A DNA stretch of 64,000 nucleotides, from contig SWBL01000018.1 of the NCBI GenBank assembly GCA_024195585.1, positions 203,449-267,448 of the forward strand. Reading direction: 5' to 3'. Positions 43,879 through 56,806 of this stretch are shown here, one piece after another. Position numbers and translations under genes: made by a program. Numbering within the stretch: the first letter of the stretch is position 1; each line of letters starts with the position of its first letter. The stretch is from Aureobasidium sp. EXF-3400 (lineage: Eukaryota > Ascomycota > Dothideomycetes > Dothideales > Saccotheciaceae). The notes beneath the pieces were generated by a model. That model saw only the letters and a program-made list of their open reading frames with translations, was not told the origin of the DNA and did not search any database.

Positions 43879-46800
43879 GTCTCCTTCGCCCTGTTCCAAC
43901 CATCGTCTTTCGCTCGTCTCTGGACGCCAAAACCTACCATATTATACGCCTTCTCTCGGACATCCAGAAGCTTACACCACGCCCAACTACAGTCTTTAAA
44001 CGCATCCCGCATTCGATCCAATAGACACGACGCGATTGTAGGAATACGCCTGGAAGAAGGAGAGGGGCACACACTTGTACAAACAGAAAATCTCGCGCTT
44101 TCTTTTTCACGAATAGGGAATGGGCGTTTTGCTTCTACAGGGAAAGGAATTCAAGACTCAACATGGTTGTTTCCATTTCATCGACTGCTCCTCTGAATCC
44201 ACCTCTTTTACCACTATTCGATATAGTCGAAACCGAAAGCCTTGAACCTGGTCAAGTGTAGACGTAGGCATTTGCATCGATTTCCAGTGACGTGTTTCAA
44301 CGATAAATGCTGGTCTCTGGTTGTCGATTCGCACTTTCCTCGCTTGCTTCAAGTCACCACAACGTTACTGCTTCTCATCGCGACATAAGATTATGTGCAA
44401 TTCGCTCCTTCCTGTTGTCTGACCTTGAATTGCACATCATACAGATTGACCCCACAAACCTGCGACCTCGCGCATTCCAATTTAGTAATATTGTTGCTAG
44501 AGCCAGCACCACCTGCTTAAGCACATCCACAACCATCGTTCCTTCCAATGAAGAACCAATTTCGACCTTGCGCAGCAAGAGCCAGAGCCACGGAGTTCTC
44601 CATATTGAGTACGTCGCCCTTTCCCTCAACAACCAGCTCAAATCAAGAGAACCACAAACTCTCGAACCGATTCGTTCTTCCTACACAACTTTCCATCCAT
44701 CCAACATCATCATCGAGCCCACAGCGCATCTATCAGCGACGGTGCAGCCACGCGACACGCTTAACTCTGCTTTCCTCAAGGGGATCGTGAGACTCGAATC
44801 TACCGCTCAAGCATCCCTCTGCTGAAGCTTTCATGCCGATGCAAGTCTGCTTTTGCGCTGTCGAGTCGGGGTGCGTGGAGATGCGAGTTGCCCGGTCAAA
44901 ATATGATGACTTGCGTTCTGATGATGTTGCTTGGTGAAGGATTGTCACAGTCGAACTTTGTTGAGGTGAGTGCACACTGTTGATATATCATTGCAGACTG
45001 ATCTGGGATGTCATCTCTAGCTACGCGGACCCTTTTGATGCTACTCGGAAAGCTGCACTATACCCCGACCGCTACGATGATGATGACTCCACCGAGCCCA
45101 TGCACCATGTTGAGGACATCCGTTGATCGTCGATCTTCGCCAGTCCTCTCACTGATCCTACCTTGAACACTCTTCCTCATTACCTCGCCGGTGTTCCACA
45201 GATCCTCCGGATGATCATCCAGATCAGAAGCCTCCACTTGCTTTGCTATGTTTCAATGGCCGATAGACTCCCCGCTTGCATCTATACCGCCATCACATTC
45301 AGCGCTTTCTCTCGTTGCCCCGCTTTCGACAGTGCAGAAGGCGGTCGCGCTCTCCTAGTAGTTGATTGCGCTTTTGACGAGACAATCTATGTCATCCATA
45401 CCATAAGTGTGATGGCGAATGCTTCAAGCACCATTCAATACTTGGAACCACTGGCTGTCTGCTGACATATCAACATCTTACGTCAATCCGAGATTACGTT
45501 CTCTAGGCTACTTCTCGTCGCTACGCTGCCCGTTTTTGCACAGTTCCTAAACTCAAGATTAGGCCCTGGTTCTGGATCTTACCATATTCGACAAACATAT
45601 GCACTACAGCGACTGGTTGCTCAGCAGATCGATGATCATGGCTTCGAATTCTTCTTGTGAGATCCGATGATGCTACATGGACGGCTGCTTCGAGCGACAC
45701 ATCATGTTTTACCAGCTCGATTTCCGTCCGGCAACCCTTCAAGGTTGTCTTGATATATCAGATGGACTTATGCTTCTAGGCCAGCGGCTCTGTTCGGTAA
45801 CAAGCAGCGTCTTCTCTTTGACGTTGGACCTTCTTCCTTGGACCTTTCTGGACAACACCTAAAACTGACTCCTGAGTTGGACGATATAATGTAGTCGGGT
45901 TCTTTCGTGGTTTAAGTCACGAGGCAGGTAACTCATGATTGTGAGATGGTGGTTGACTTGTGGCCACCTCTGTTCCAACAAGATATAGGAATTCACATCA
46001 CGTTCTCGCATCCATTCGGCTGGTTCGGTTGTGAGTAAGAGAGCAGGAGGGAGTGCCAGGTTTCGCTTGTCTCAAGCTTGATACCAGGATTTGCTTCGAA
46101 TACCATCCCACAGCCATCACAACACAGCAAAATGCTTGTTGTCATCTTTGTCCATTATGGTATCTGCTCTATCAACGACCACGACAGGAAAAAGTACGCC
46201 ATAGGTCATCGGTCCTGGATTTGAGATATCAGCATGGTATGATCAGGGTCATCCCACCAGCAACCAAAGTACGAACCGCGCCCGAAGCTCGGCCGCCACC
46301 TTTCCCCTACCACAGCTCTAGGCATCATCCCATGCTCGTCAGAATGTCATCGACTTTTGCAAACTTTCGAGACGGCGAGACCTTGCAGATCAACTAAAGT
46401 AAGTGACGGGAACGATGTCAATAACAGACGGCAGCTTGTAGCTGTAATCCGCGATGGACCGCTGCAGCGCTGAGGCAATGATGATCCGTAGCGATAAGTG
46501 ATACTTTGTCTTTTCGGATGCAAAAGTGGCAAAGAGGTCATCGTTGTATTTAGTGTTCTTCCGAGATAGGGGTCTTCGGATGTTATTGCAGTAGTTGATG
46601 TCAATGCCTCTGTGATGCACAAAGATGTCATTTAGAGTGAGCTAGATCCTGCTTAATTTAAACCAGGAGCAAGGGTTATATAGGCGATTAAGGGACCCTT
46701 ATGGTATGAAACAGGAATTGTGCGACCTACCGCGAAGAAACAAGGTGAAGCAGGGAGTAGCAAAGATCAAATTCAATAAGTATCTTCCTAGCAGATTCCG

Positions 46801-49800
46801 ATCGCCAGCGATGTTCTGAAGTTCAACGAGTAACATCGATAATCGTGAAGATGCACAAATAGACATGGAAGTGTCAGCTTCATTCTACCGGCCTCAGTCT
46901 TGCTGGGGCTGCCCAACTTTCTGCTTTCGGTGTAAAATGATATCCCATCACCCAACTTGAAATCTGCGTGAACGTGCCAGTTATAGAATAGAAAAACACA
47001 TACCAGTTATTTCGCTGCTAAGGAGAACACATCGTTGTACTTGACCGCTGATAGAACCTTTCGTCAAGCAACTCGTAGGATGAAGCCATCATTCGCGAAC
47101 TTGATCATGAGTAATACTGCTCAGCCTCTTCCATTTATCGATCGTGCCATCTGGACTGGAGGGGTTTGGCTGCTGAGCGATTGGCCGCCCTGATGGACGT
47201 CAGTCTCAAATCCTTTGAACGCTGCTCCCATGAGCTGGAGATGGTAACAACAGTATCATTGAAGTCGAGATTGCTATACCATGATATGTTATTAGGGCAG
47301 ACCAGGCTGAATTGCATATTAGTAGATCGTGTGAGTATTGGTCCGAGTCGACTAGGGACAATAAGCAAACGTGTTTTCAATCTCCAATTGTCTTGACGTT
47401 CCTTCAGACGTTCATCTAGAAGCATCGAAGCCACGGATACTCTGTTCAGAACAAGACTCGGAGGCAGAACCGATTGCTCCAGTATACGCCTCTTCCTGGG
47501 ATCGGTGAGCGCTTGGGCTGAATACGGATGATATTCTGCCGACCGTTGTAGGATAACGGTCAAGATGTTGCCCAGCAGGATTTCGTAGGAGTAGCAGAGT
47601 TGTATAATCCATATTGTGACAGATCAAGCACTTACGGGCCTGAAGCACCGCTATCGGCCGGACAAATGATATTCAGTAAACACTCGACTGTTGTTCGGTC
47701 ATGTAAGCGTAGGATGAACCTCCAACGTCCCGGATCTTGTGTATGTATACACCGAGCAGATCCAGACCCGGTTGTGTCTCACAACCCCATATCGTTGCTA
47801 TGCTTCACGGCGGAACGAAAGCATGCCAGTCTGTCAACATTGCGAGAAAGAACACATGAGTGTGACCATAGGTTCGCTCGTCGCGCGCCGGCATCTATGC
47901 ATATCAAATTGGCGTAAGGGTTTTACTGTTGGTAACAGTGTTGAGGCGTTGAGATAACGCCAGATGCTCTTGCTGACACATTTTATCCTTGTAGGATATC
48001 TGTGATATCCATGAGACACTGTGTGGTTTGCAAGATCGTGTGCGTAGAGGCGATCGTGGTGATAGTAGTGATCGCAGAGGTTCGAGGCAATATCGCCAAG
48101 CATTATGCTTATGCTAAACGTCTGATAGGATTGATGTAAGACACTCAGCGGTCCTTTACCAGAGGCAGAGGCCAAGGCTTCTGGCCATAACTGCCATGTC
48201 GCTTGTAACATAAATTCCGAGGGCATCTATAGGTCAAGGCTCTTTTGTACTCTTAGAAGAACGACAGGTGTGAACGTTTTGCGCCATCAACTAGTCTTTC
48301 CTTGCGTACAGAATGCGGAAACCCTGCAGTCGGAGCTTGGCCGCACGCAGTACCGATGGAGTCCAATCTTGGTAAAACGGCCGCACATTATCGTGACAAC
48401 GGTGACTGGTATCGTTGAATGCCAACTTGGCGCATGTGCAAGATGTTCGGTAGGCGCAACAATCGATACGTGACAAAACAACCAGAGCAGGTCAGCTGTT
48501 GACCATACAGCATTGTATTAACCGAATGCAGCTTCGCAGATACCACGGATTTTTCGTGATGCCGCAGACGGAGAGCCACATGATATGCATTTCGAGCATC
48601 AGTGGATGGTGGAAGAAAACATTCACCTCAGGCATTGTCTTCTTCGTAGCATCGTCTTCATGGCGTGCAGTTCATACCATTTTTTTTTTCTTGAGATGCA
48701 GGTTCCCGAAAGAGCGCACTGTAATCTTCTTGCATGACCGTTTCAACAGTCAACGTAGGTTGCGCCAGGCGCCATAAACGTAGCTTGACGGTCATCGTAG
48801 CGTTGCTGTACATGGTACACAAGGACAATGTTGAGTCGTGAAGTCATTTGAAGTGTCTTGAGAGAGTCTGTCGATATCAGTTTGGAGGAAGAGAAGCCCA
48901 GTAGAGGTGTCTCAATAAATCTCGTAAGGTCGTTGAGGGTGATCTTGTAGCATAACTGAGCCAAACCGCTCACGGAGTACTTCGCTTCAATGCATTCAAT
49001 AGAACCTGCAAGCGATCTTCTGGAAGCATATGTGGTACGCAGATCGAAGTGTGCAAGGGCTTGGCGAAAGTGTAGACAGGTCGATGCGTTGGTACCGTGG
49101 GCCTTGGCTGCTTGCGTAAAAGAGCTAGCGGGCAGCAACCATTCACAAACTTATGCGTATTGATCGTATGGCCAGCTATTGAGCTTCAGATTGAGTGCCA
49201 ATCAAGAATCATAGAAGTTGCTGGCTAGACTGCGCCCTGTCTTTGATTGATTATTGCGCCTTGTCTTTAAGGCAGAGGACCAAGGACGCTTTCGTCTTTG
49301 TGGGGAAGCCCAACTAAGTCAACAGTCAGCCACGGCCGCCAAACTTGGAGTTTAACTATCACTGTAACTGGATTTGAGCTAAGCCATAGCCGTGCATGTC
49401 CCAAGCCCCTTGAATCCTGAGCTTATTGATCCAGATGAGTATTGATTCCAGACGCGAAGAAGAAGTCGAGGTTGGATGATGCAGAATGAGTTGGATATCG
49501 TCTTGTCCACGTCAAAAGTGAATAGAAAGACTGGAATGATTGCGACATAGACGACCATCACTTGGATTTGACGTCTTCCGGCTACTGCGGCAGTGACGCT
49601 GATGTGATCTACACCTGCATACGGACAGAAAAGGCTCCGCGAAACAAGGGTGCCTTCCTCTGCTGTTCTCCACGAAAGTCAAAGAAAGGGTGAAAGGGTC
49701 CGTTGCAGCGGCGGCGCAACAACTCACCGACTGCCCTGCAGAGAAGCAAGAAACGCCAAAACGGTACGCTCGCGAATACGGCGACACAAAGGTCCGAGTG

Positions 49801-50719
49801 CGGCGGCCTGTTGCTGTGAAGGGTTTGCGGTCAGCGGTCAGAAGAACAGCCCGCTGCTCCGAGCCACCGTTGCGACCGTCGCCGGATGCGCTCGCGAGAT
49901 TGTCAATTTTGTTACAGGCCCTGATCGGTCTAGGCCAAATCGCCAGTAGTGCTTGCGAATAGGAAAGCATGGCTTCGTTGCGATACTCACGATATGGAAA
50001 GTAAGGATATTGCTTCGCGCCTGATCAACGCTCTATTGTTCAATTCTAGCAGGGGTCCAGAACAGCGAGGCATTCACTGATTGTAACTGATTACAATGGA
50101 TGATGCGATGGATTAACAATACTGTTAGAATATCGCTGACAATTGATTCCTCATCTGAGGCAGCTAGTTAGTAGTCACAGAGGCTGCTTGCTCAGCATTA
50201 CTCACAGTATGTGTGAGGAACAGACGCGATTGGCTGTGTCGGATTACTCATGCCATGACTTGTACACGGCTTGCGGCATGATCCTGCAGGACGAGTCTAA
50301 AATCCGAGCGCCGCTCATCAGCGGACTCAGCGGAGCGACACGGTCGGGCGGTGTCTTTTTTAGAGTTCAGATCAGGAACGGAAGGGAAAACCGTCCGGAA
50401 TGACAAAACCCTTGAGACCCGAATATGGGTAGGTGCCTGAGCACTGGTGTTATAACTCCCATCGATATCCGGCTGACAGGTGCTTTCTGTTTCATCACAA
50501 TCACAACCAGCGAACATTCGAACACCAACTGTTTATAAACATAAAGCACCAGCTTCCCCAGGCTTTGATCATCACTGGATATCAACACTATCTGATTGCC
50601 TTTTGACACCATCAGCCACTCGCCTCTCATTGGCTGTGAGTAACCATTGCGACAGATTTGGTAATTACCAAACTGACTCATCTATTAGATCACCATTCTT
50701 ATATAACAATAATCTCACC
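43879..50719. other. Gene-poor region with broken reading frames
   Basis: Nearly 7 kb without a convincing intact gene. Short coding-looking pieces occur in different frames and are cut by stops, for example VISSYADPFDATRKAALYP on the + strand ending near 45125, and RFRQALAHFDL and YSVSGLAQLC on the - strand near 48.9-49.1 kb. Base composition is a little more AT-rich than in the gene blocks. I interpret it as decayed gene copies or relics; their family cannot be named. No transposase, reverse transcriptase or terminal repeats were recognised. Confidence 0.5.
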
Positions 50720-51409
50720 ATGTCGACACAATCATACTTCCCTGGATCTTCTGCATCACCAGCAAAGAAGCAAAGAATGTCTCTCACACAAACATACTAC
50801 ATCGCATCCACTGCAAGGAGCAAGCTTGGTCGTGAGGCCTCCCGTGCAGACCACAACCTCAGACTCCTTGTTGGCCATGCCAACCTTCTCGATACTCTTA
50901 TGATCGAACTCCAGGACGCAGAGAGGGAGCAAGAGGTCTGGTTCAACGAGTCTATCAAGGCCAGCAAGCCTGATCCTGCTACTCGCCACGTTCAATGGAT
51001 TGACTCTATCGTCGAAGAGCTTGAGGAGGATTCATCTGATGAGGAGAGTGACGACGAGGACTCATTCTACGACGAGGCCGACGACTTTGTTCACGCAACA
51101 CCATCAGCATACTCGGTTTCAACTGTCGAGGTCGACGACGACGACTTCGAGGAGGATTACGAGTACGATGATGAGCACGCGCTTACTAGAGTCGACTCTC
51201 ACCCACCAGAGCTTGTTCACGGTGACTCAGACTCAGAAGATGAGTCTATGCCACCATCACCTACACAAGAATCAATGGACCTTCAAGAATCACAACACGC
51301 TCAACCTATCAAGACAACACCATACCTGAACAAGATGGACCACTCAGATTACCTCGCCGACAACATTGTCCTGACGCAACGGCAATCACCAATGATCAGC
51401 GCCTACTAG
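50720..51409 (+). CDS. Conserved acidic fungal protein, unknown function
   Basis: A single exon of 229 residues. I place the start at 50720 because the leader upstream in the same frame is low quality and MSTQSYFPGSSASPAKKQRM fits the family style. A conserved-looking core follows: SLTQTYYIASTARSKLGREA, then HNLRLLVGHANLLDTLMIEL and EQEVWFNESI. From residue 100 the protein becomes very acidic (EELEEDSSDEESDDEDS, DDDDFEEDYEYDDEH) and disordered, ending SPMISAY. The KKQR stretch may be a nuclear signal. I recall similar proteins across filamentous ascomycetes with no assigned role. It is the only convincing gene between 44 and 55 kb. Confidence 0.8.
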   Translation: MSTQSYFPGSSASPAKKQRMSLTQTYYIASTARSKLGREASRADHNLRLLVGHANLLDTLMIELQDAEREQEVWFNESIKASKPDPATRHVQWIDSIVEELEEDSSDEESDDEDSFYDEADDFVHATPSAYSVSTVEVDDDDFEEDYEYDDEHALTRVDSHPPELVHGDSDSEDESMPPSPTQESMDLQESQHAQPIKTTPYLNKMDHSDYLADNIVLTQRQSPMISAY

Positions 51410-53851
51410 ACGCTCTTCACTCTTCTTCGTCCATCTTGTCCAGCGTTCAAGCGATTCTTGTTCTTCTCATCTTTACACATTTCATGGCATCACGACTAGG
51501 ATATCCCGGCTTGAAGCCACGGCGTTTTTATGATGATCTTTCTTTGGGGGGAAACGGAAACATCTCTTCTTTTTACCGAGTTGAGCTACGAGCTCCTCTT
51601 CTTATCTACAGGCCTTAGTTGCCTCTCTAATCATAACCATCTTCACACCTTCATATCTCTTTCCATTACCTGTGATCAATGTGCTTCCAATATGTTTTGT
51701 CTGTCTTCGTTGCACTGCTCGCCTATACTGGCCCAAGGTATTCATCGCCGACCAGATCAGGCTCCCGCAGGATGCTTTCCCAAATGTCCGCCTTAACCTC
51801 GCTTGTGACTCTGAAGCCGGGTTCCGGCGATGTAGGTCGCCGAGCTTAAACTTTTTCCTCTCTGGCGTCATCAAGAACTATCCTCCACACCACAAAAGAT
51901 CTGATCGTCTCTGCTGTCAATCTTTACTCTCTCCGATCCACCGCCGAGAGAAGGGGAAGAATTTGCAAAGAATTTGTTGCGTGCTTATCTGAAAAGGGCT
52001 CGCGCTTTCGTTCGGCTGACATATTCACAATATTGATATTGTAATCGTCTCCGCAAAGCAGCCGTGCAAAGAATGCGTTGGAAGCGAGAAAAGAACAGTT
52101 TTTTTTCCTCTTCTCTCTCTCCAGAATGCGCACGGTGTTTGACTGGTGCAGGTGGTTGTCACGCGAAATAATTCTCGTTCGCCCGTTGATGCTTCTTCGC
52201 GACCTCTTGCTACATACGGTGCAGGCTCCGAGCCCGTCTTGACTCTTGACTCTTGACTCTTGACCATCAACGACTCGGTCGCGACTCGCGAAAAGGCTGT
52301 CGTCGGCACTCGGAGGTTCCGATGCAGCTTTGCCGAGTCCATACTTCGCATCCGTCGTATCGTGTCTCGTATATCTGGCCTCGGTGCTTGGCATCGATCT
52401 TCGACAAGGGTCTGGTATGAAACCGCCAAGGGCTTGTGCTTTCTGTTTGTGTTGGTGTTTTGAGCGACAAGGAAAAAGCTGGAAAAAAGCATCGGCCAGC
52501 CAGCACCAGCATCAAATTTCAGCCCAGCCGACCAGTGGTACAGCTTTTTCAGGTTGCCTGGCCAAGTGTTGCATTGTACCAGTCTTTCCGCTCACCGTCC
52601 CTTGTTGGTCGTCTCTTTTTGCTTTGCGGTGTGATCGCAGATACTAGCAGGAGGTTCCTCTTTCTTCGCGTGACAACCAAACATTCAGCCATTGCATCCA
52701 GGCTACCAATGAAACGGGATGCTCTGTTATCTCGTCTTTCCCTCACCGGTTCGTCCGAGACCGACTGGACTGAGTGGAAACAACACATGACCTTGAATCC
52801 TCTTCCGCACTGCCCGCTGTTGGGCAGCCTTGCTCGCAGCGAACTCGGTGCCTGCAGAACCCCGCCCCTGTCTGTCGGAGGATTTCGTAGTCCTCTCGGC
52901 GGAGATAACAGCATCACTCGACCATCTCCTTAGCACATGCTCGCTAATGCTGTCAGCGGATCAATTGATACAGTTTTTCTTGTGACTCTTCGAAAACCAG
53001 CATCACCCAGGTCTCTTTGGATACGCAGTGACACCGATCAACACATCCGTCAGTTTGGAAAATGCTCGTGCTGCGACCAAGTGATCCGCCAGACTGGGCG
53101 AAGCGGTGAACGATACCTCCACACGATCTTCCAGGTTCCTGCATGGATCAGCTAAAGCCACCTCAGCCTTCGTTGTGACTGCCCTGTGGCTGTGTGCTCG
53201 CAGAGCTGAAGAATGTGCTGTCTTACGTGACACCACTAGAGAAGCAGGACTTCAGCTCGGCGGCCCATGTTTTCTGTGCTCATCGCAACCTCCAGGATAT
53301 CCTGACACAACCTCCTATTGTACGTAGAGGGTGCGTCCACCAGTAAGCATATCACTCGTAGCTCCGTACCTTGCGTATGATTCTCTTGCTCGATCTCACG
53401 CATAAAAAATAATATGCTCTCCGAAACCTGGAAAGCTACGTTGGAAAGTTGTATCTACGTCTCCAAGCGACTCACACCAACATCAGATCAGCAGGGCGCT
53501 TGGAAATGACTGACCTGAGATTAGAAAATGGTTGTCTGCATGAACGATAAGCACTTTGTTCTCCTTGGACGTTCTGCACAATCAAATGTCGGCTGCAACT
53601 TGACAACTTCATGTTCTTGGTGCTTGCTGAAATGGTACACGCTCCATCCGCCGCGTCGCGCACCAGGCGTGACCTGCAGAGTATGTTCCTTTAGGCTGAC
53701 GATGTTCTGATGTCCGACACTGTGACGGCCGAGATCCATCGAGCCATTCTCCACGAGCCTAATCCTGTCCCACGTCACATCAGGACGTACGACGAACTAC
53801 AAACTCATAGACACCTCTTCCAACACCAGCAGTGTTCCGCATACCAACAAT

Positions 53852-54447
53852 ATGCAACGCTCTTTCAAGCTTGCAGAATCACCTGCTGATGTCACTGCTC
53901 CTATGCATATTCCAAACGGCAGCAAGGACGACACTTCTACAACCCTTGGATCAACATGCCAACCCTCTGATCCACCTACTCCATCTGAGATTGGTTGGAG
54001 ATAAGGAAGGGCACTAGGCCGGTGTCTGCGGTGGGTCTCGGACCTAATCTCAGATGGATTTCCTCCATAGTGAAGTAACTGAAGTACGACATGGGTCTGT
54101 TCGCCAAATCGGCTGCCGTGGAGAAGGTCATCAATAATTTAGTTACACCGACCTCGATTCTGCACAGTGTTCGCTTCTCCCAGATGACCCGTGAAACGAA
54201 AGTTCGATTGTATGTCGTACAGCGCATCGAGCCAGACATGAAGTTCATGGGTTGACAATCTGCCGAAGAAACTTTGACTCCGCTTGAACAAGTACGAATA
54301 GAGGAAAAGGTAGCCCGTCGCATAGCGCTGAGGCTCAGTAAGGTCTTGCCGTGGGCAAAACTGCTCGGGAAATGTTCTATCTGTACAGAACAGTTGTGTT
54401 ACCCATATGGAAGTTCTTCATTTCTAAACCTCATTGATAAGGACTGA
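53852..54447 (+). pseudogene. Broken reading frame, copy 1 of decayed duplicate
   Basis: Coding-like + strand text is interrupted several times. It starts MQRSFKLAESPADVTAP, reaches PPTPSEIGWR and a stop, continues in another frame with GTRPVSAVGLGPNLRW and a stop, then LKYDMGLFAKSAAVEKVINN and VRFSQMTRETKVRLYVVQRI, a TGA, and finally QSAEETLTPLEQVRIEEKVA to about 54447. The unusual length of coding-like text with few stops suggests a recently broken gene or one with introns I cannot place. No domain is recognised. Confidence 0.4.
53990..54130 (+). repeat. Tandem decayed duplicate, copy 1
   Basis: The segment centred on LKYDMGLFAKSAAVEKV is homologous to the segment at 54735-54870. Over 52 aligned bases around 54077-54128 I count 9 differences by eye, most of them G or C here versus A or T in the second copy. 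Confidence 0.6.
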
Positions 54448-54734
54448 ACCGAAAGTATCCTGCAATTCGGCGTTCCAGTGGAACTTGAGACACCACTCCT
54501 TCCCGAAAATCTCTTTGTTCTGATTGTCGAATTGAGGAGATTGAACGAAACCAGAGAGACGACTTCTTTCTCCTTCACTCCTGTTCCTCATCCATGGCAG
54601 CGATAGCACGGCTTGCTCTAGGACAACGGCACTCAGCCTGTCATCGACCGCGAAACTGGCAATAACGATACCTCGAGTGCTGAAGACGAATGGCTGTCCC
54701 TAAGACCCATACGCCTCGCATCGAGTGTGCGCGA

Positions 54735-54870
54735 ACGAGGGAAGATAAGGAAGAATCAAGGTCAGTGTCCCCTAAGTTTCAGGCCTAGTCTCGCATGAAA
54801 TCACTCCATACTCACGCAACTAAAGTACAACATGAGTTTATTCGCCAACTTGGCTGCCGGGGAGATGGTG
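54735..54870 (+). repeat. Tandem decayed duplicate, copy 2
   Basis: This encodes LKYNMSLFANLAAGEMV and is homologous to the segment 740 bp upstream. The shared landmarks are AGATAAGGAAG, CTCCATA and AAGTAC-ACATG-GT--T-TTCGCCAA in the same order and spacing. The frame continues to a TGA at 55018-55020. Confidence 0.6.
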
Positions 54871-55364
54871 ACTGGTAGTTCAGAGACACTGACCTCGATT
54901 GCGACGCTAGCATCTACCTGTGCGCAGCTGCTCGTACTGCCACTTGCGTTTCTCTTCAGCGACCGTGACATCGCGGAGAACCCAATCTGGTCTACAATTA
55001 GGTCTGTGTCGATTCTCTGATGCTTCGTTTTGTAGGTGTGGATGTGTGTCTTGAGATGATCGATTCTGCATTCACTGCTGTCACAAGAGGTTTCAAGGAG
55101 CCATGTGCTGATGTAGACCATCCGGGAGGTAAGCCGATCGTTTAACATTTGATGGCATGTTGGCTGCCTCAACGCCAGAAGACTTGTCAAATTGGAGAAG
55201 TTAGAAGATCAAATTGAGGCAGATACATATGGTACTTGTCAGAATATAAATGCATAGAGGCTTATAGTCGTCTGTTGTATATCGATTGTATTGAGTAGAT
55301 GGTTGTTGTGTCATGGCATACCTCCACGATCTACTCTTAAGTTCTGTACACCTAGCAATCTGCA

Positions 55365-56405
55365 TCATAACTTCGAGGCTCTACCACCTCTAGCTGCAGC
55401 CTTCAAACGATAATTCTCAGACCGAAGCCTTTCAATTTCCCTCTCGGCCTCTCCAAGGTCACCCAGAACTTTGTAGAGTTCATCTCTAGCCTTATCAACT
55501 TCATAATAATGTCCACGCAGCTTATTTTCAGCACGTATCATCTTTTCCTCAAACTCTTTGCTCTTCTGCCTAGCCTTGTGGAGTTTGCTCGAGACAAAAT
55601 CACAGTTGTCGCAGTAGTTGGGTGGATGAAAAGGTCTTGTGTTCTGACTCTCTAGTTCGTCGATGCGATTCTGAAGTCTTTGCCTTAGCTCTTCGAGGAA
55701 GTACTCAGCTTGTCTTTCTCTGACAACAGCTTCTGCCTCTAGAAATTTGGGTTTGTTCTCCTGATCGTGGAGTTTGTCCTCTAACTCGGCGGTTTGTGCG
55801 TGCAAGACGAGACAATCAGTGCAATCCCTCTTCTGAGCACGATGTTGGCTCTCAGATTCTTCGACCCTAGTTTGCAACAACTGTGTCTGCTCTTGATAGT
55901 GATCTTCAACTCGACTATCGGCCAGGGAGACAGCGTCCTCAGCGCCATTCTGGGTCTTGTCAGCCTTGTTTGTTTCTCAATTCGAGGGGGTTTGCCATAC
56001 TTGGATCTGTGCGCGCATGCTAAGGCCGTATGAGCCTGATGGAGAACTGACTTCAAGTTTGTCGACTCGCTTTTCAAGTTCCTCGAGTTCGGCAGCTACC
56101 TGATCAAGAGACTTTCCTCGTTCCTTCCAAGTGTCAGCAATCAGTCACTCAAAGTTCGATAACATAGAGTCTTTACTGATTGGTCTGCCATGTCATGTTC
56201 CGGAATGCAAGCATCTCCAGATGCCTCTGAGTTGCAGGAGTCCGCGAAAGACTCTGGTGCGGATTGGTCGGGGTCGAGGACGAAGGGCTCTGGTGCAGCT
56301 TCTGCATTGGATTAATGACAGCATACGTCTCAGGATTACAAGCAATTTACCTCTGAGTGTTAACGTGGTTGGTACCATCGCCTTGCTCTTCTTGATCTCT
56401 TCCAT
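55365..56405 (-). CDS. Coiled-coil protein, unknown function
   Basis: Four exons, 56351-56405, 56177-56301, 56052-56123 and 55365-55949, encode 278 residues. It starts MEEIKKSKAMVPTTLTLRE, passes an acidic stretch (PEPFVLDPDQSAPESFADS) and then a heptad-rich coiled-coil (SLDQVAAELEELEKRVDKLE; later RQRLQNRIDELE and AEREIERLRSENYRLKAAAR). Two CxxC pairs (CTDCL and YCDNCDF) could bind zinc. All splice joins keep frame: R-EAAPEP, Q-S-ERGKS, LE-NGAED. The protein could be a local structural or motor-adaptor factor; I do not recognise the family. It lies at the edge of the gene-poor region and is the first intact gene after it on the right. Confidence 0.7.
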
Positions 56406-56806
56406 GAAGTTTCGTTAACCAGATGAATTATGATCGACAGTGAGGAACAAGGTAAGAGTCAAGCGGGAAACTGGCCGACTTCATATTCAAAAACATCAAG
56501 CAAGGACTAGAAAATGGATCTCAGCATACAAAGGAAATCACGATTGCTGACTTCCTTTCTGGCACATTCTAAGACCTGTTAGTCGAGAGCTTCATGGCCC
56601 ACAACAAGATCAGTAGCAAACTTTCCAAGCTCTTTATCGAGTTTTTGTAGCAGTGTTTCAGTTTCTGTTTGACAGTAAACAAAGGAAGTCATGAGACAAC
56701 GGCAAGCAGTGCTTGATGAGAAGTACAGCATGCAAGGTAAAGAAGAGATCAAGCTTGTACCAGAACGCGAGACTAGATCCTGTAGTCGAATACATGTCAA
56801 ACCAGA
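56406..56806. other. Short intergenic region
   Basis: Promoter of the coiled-coil gene and 3' flank of the protease-like gene. No gene is seen. Confidence 0.4.

Larger units (their letters stand above)
51410..55364. other. Gene-poor region with decayed duplication
   Basis: About 4 kb with no intact gene. The + strand has a fragment starting MQRSFKLAESPADVTAP at 53852 and continuing, through stops, to about 54440. The - strand has an open frame at 53521-53778 containing IRLVENGSMDLGRHSVGHQN. A tandem duplicated segment occupies about 53990-54130 and 54735-54870. Another small feature is three GACTCTT heptamers at 52241-52261. Confidence 0.5.

Noticed and set aside
44307..44825. 172-residue + strand frame at the start of the gene-poor block
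   Set aside because: A second frame over the same bases looks equally coding-like and neither has a recognisable domain; treated as relic or chance.
48680..48700. T-run as a poly-A tail mark of a retroelement
   Set aside because: It is short, with no target-site duplication or reverse-transcriptase relic next to it.
52025..52492. 155-residue - strand frame
   Set aside because: It overlaps other open frames on the same strand, is Arg/Ser-rich and has no conserved motif.
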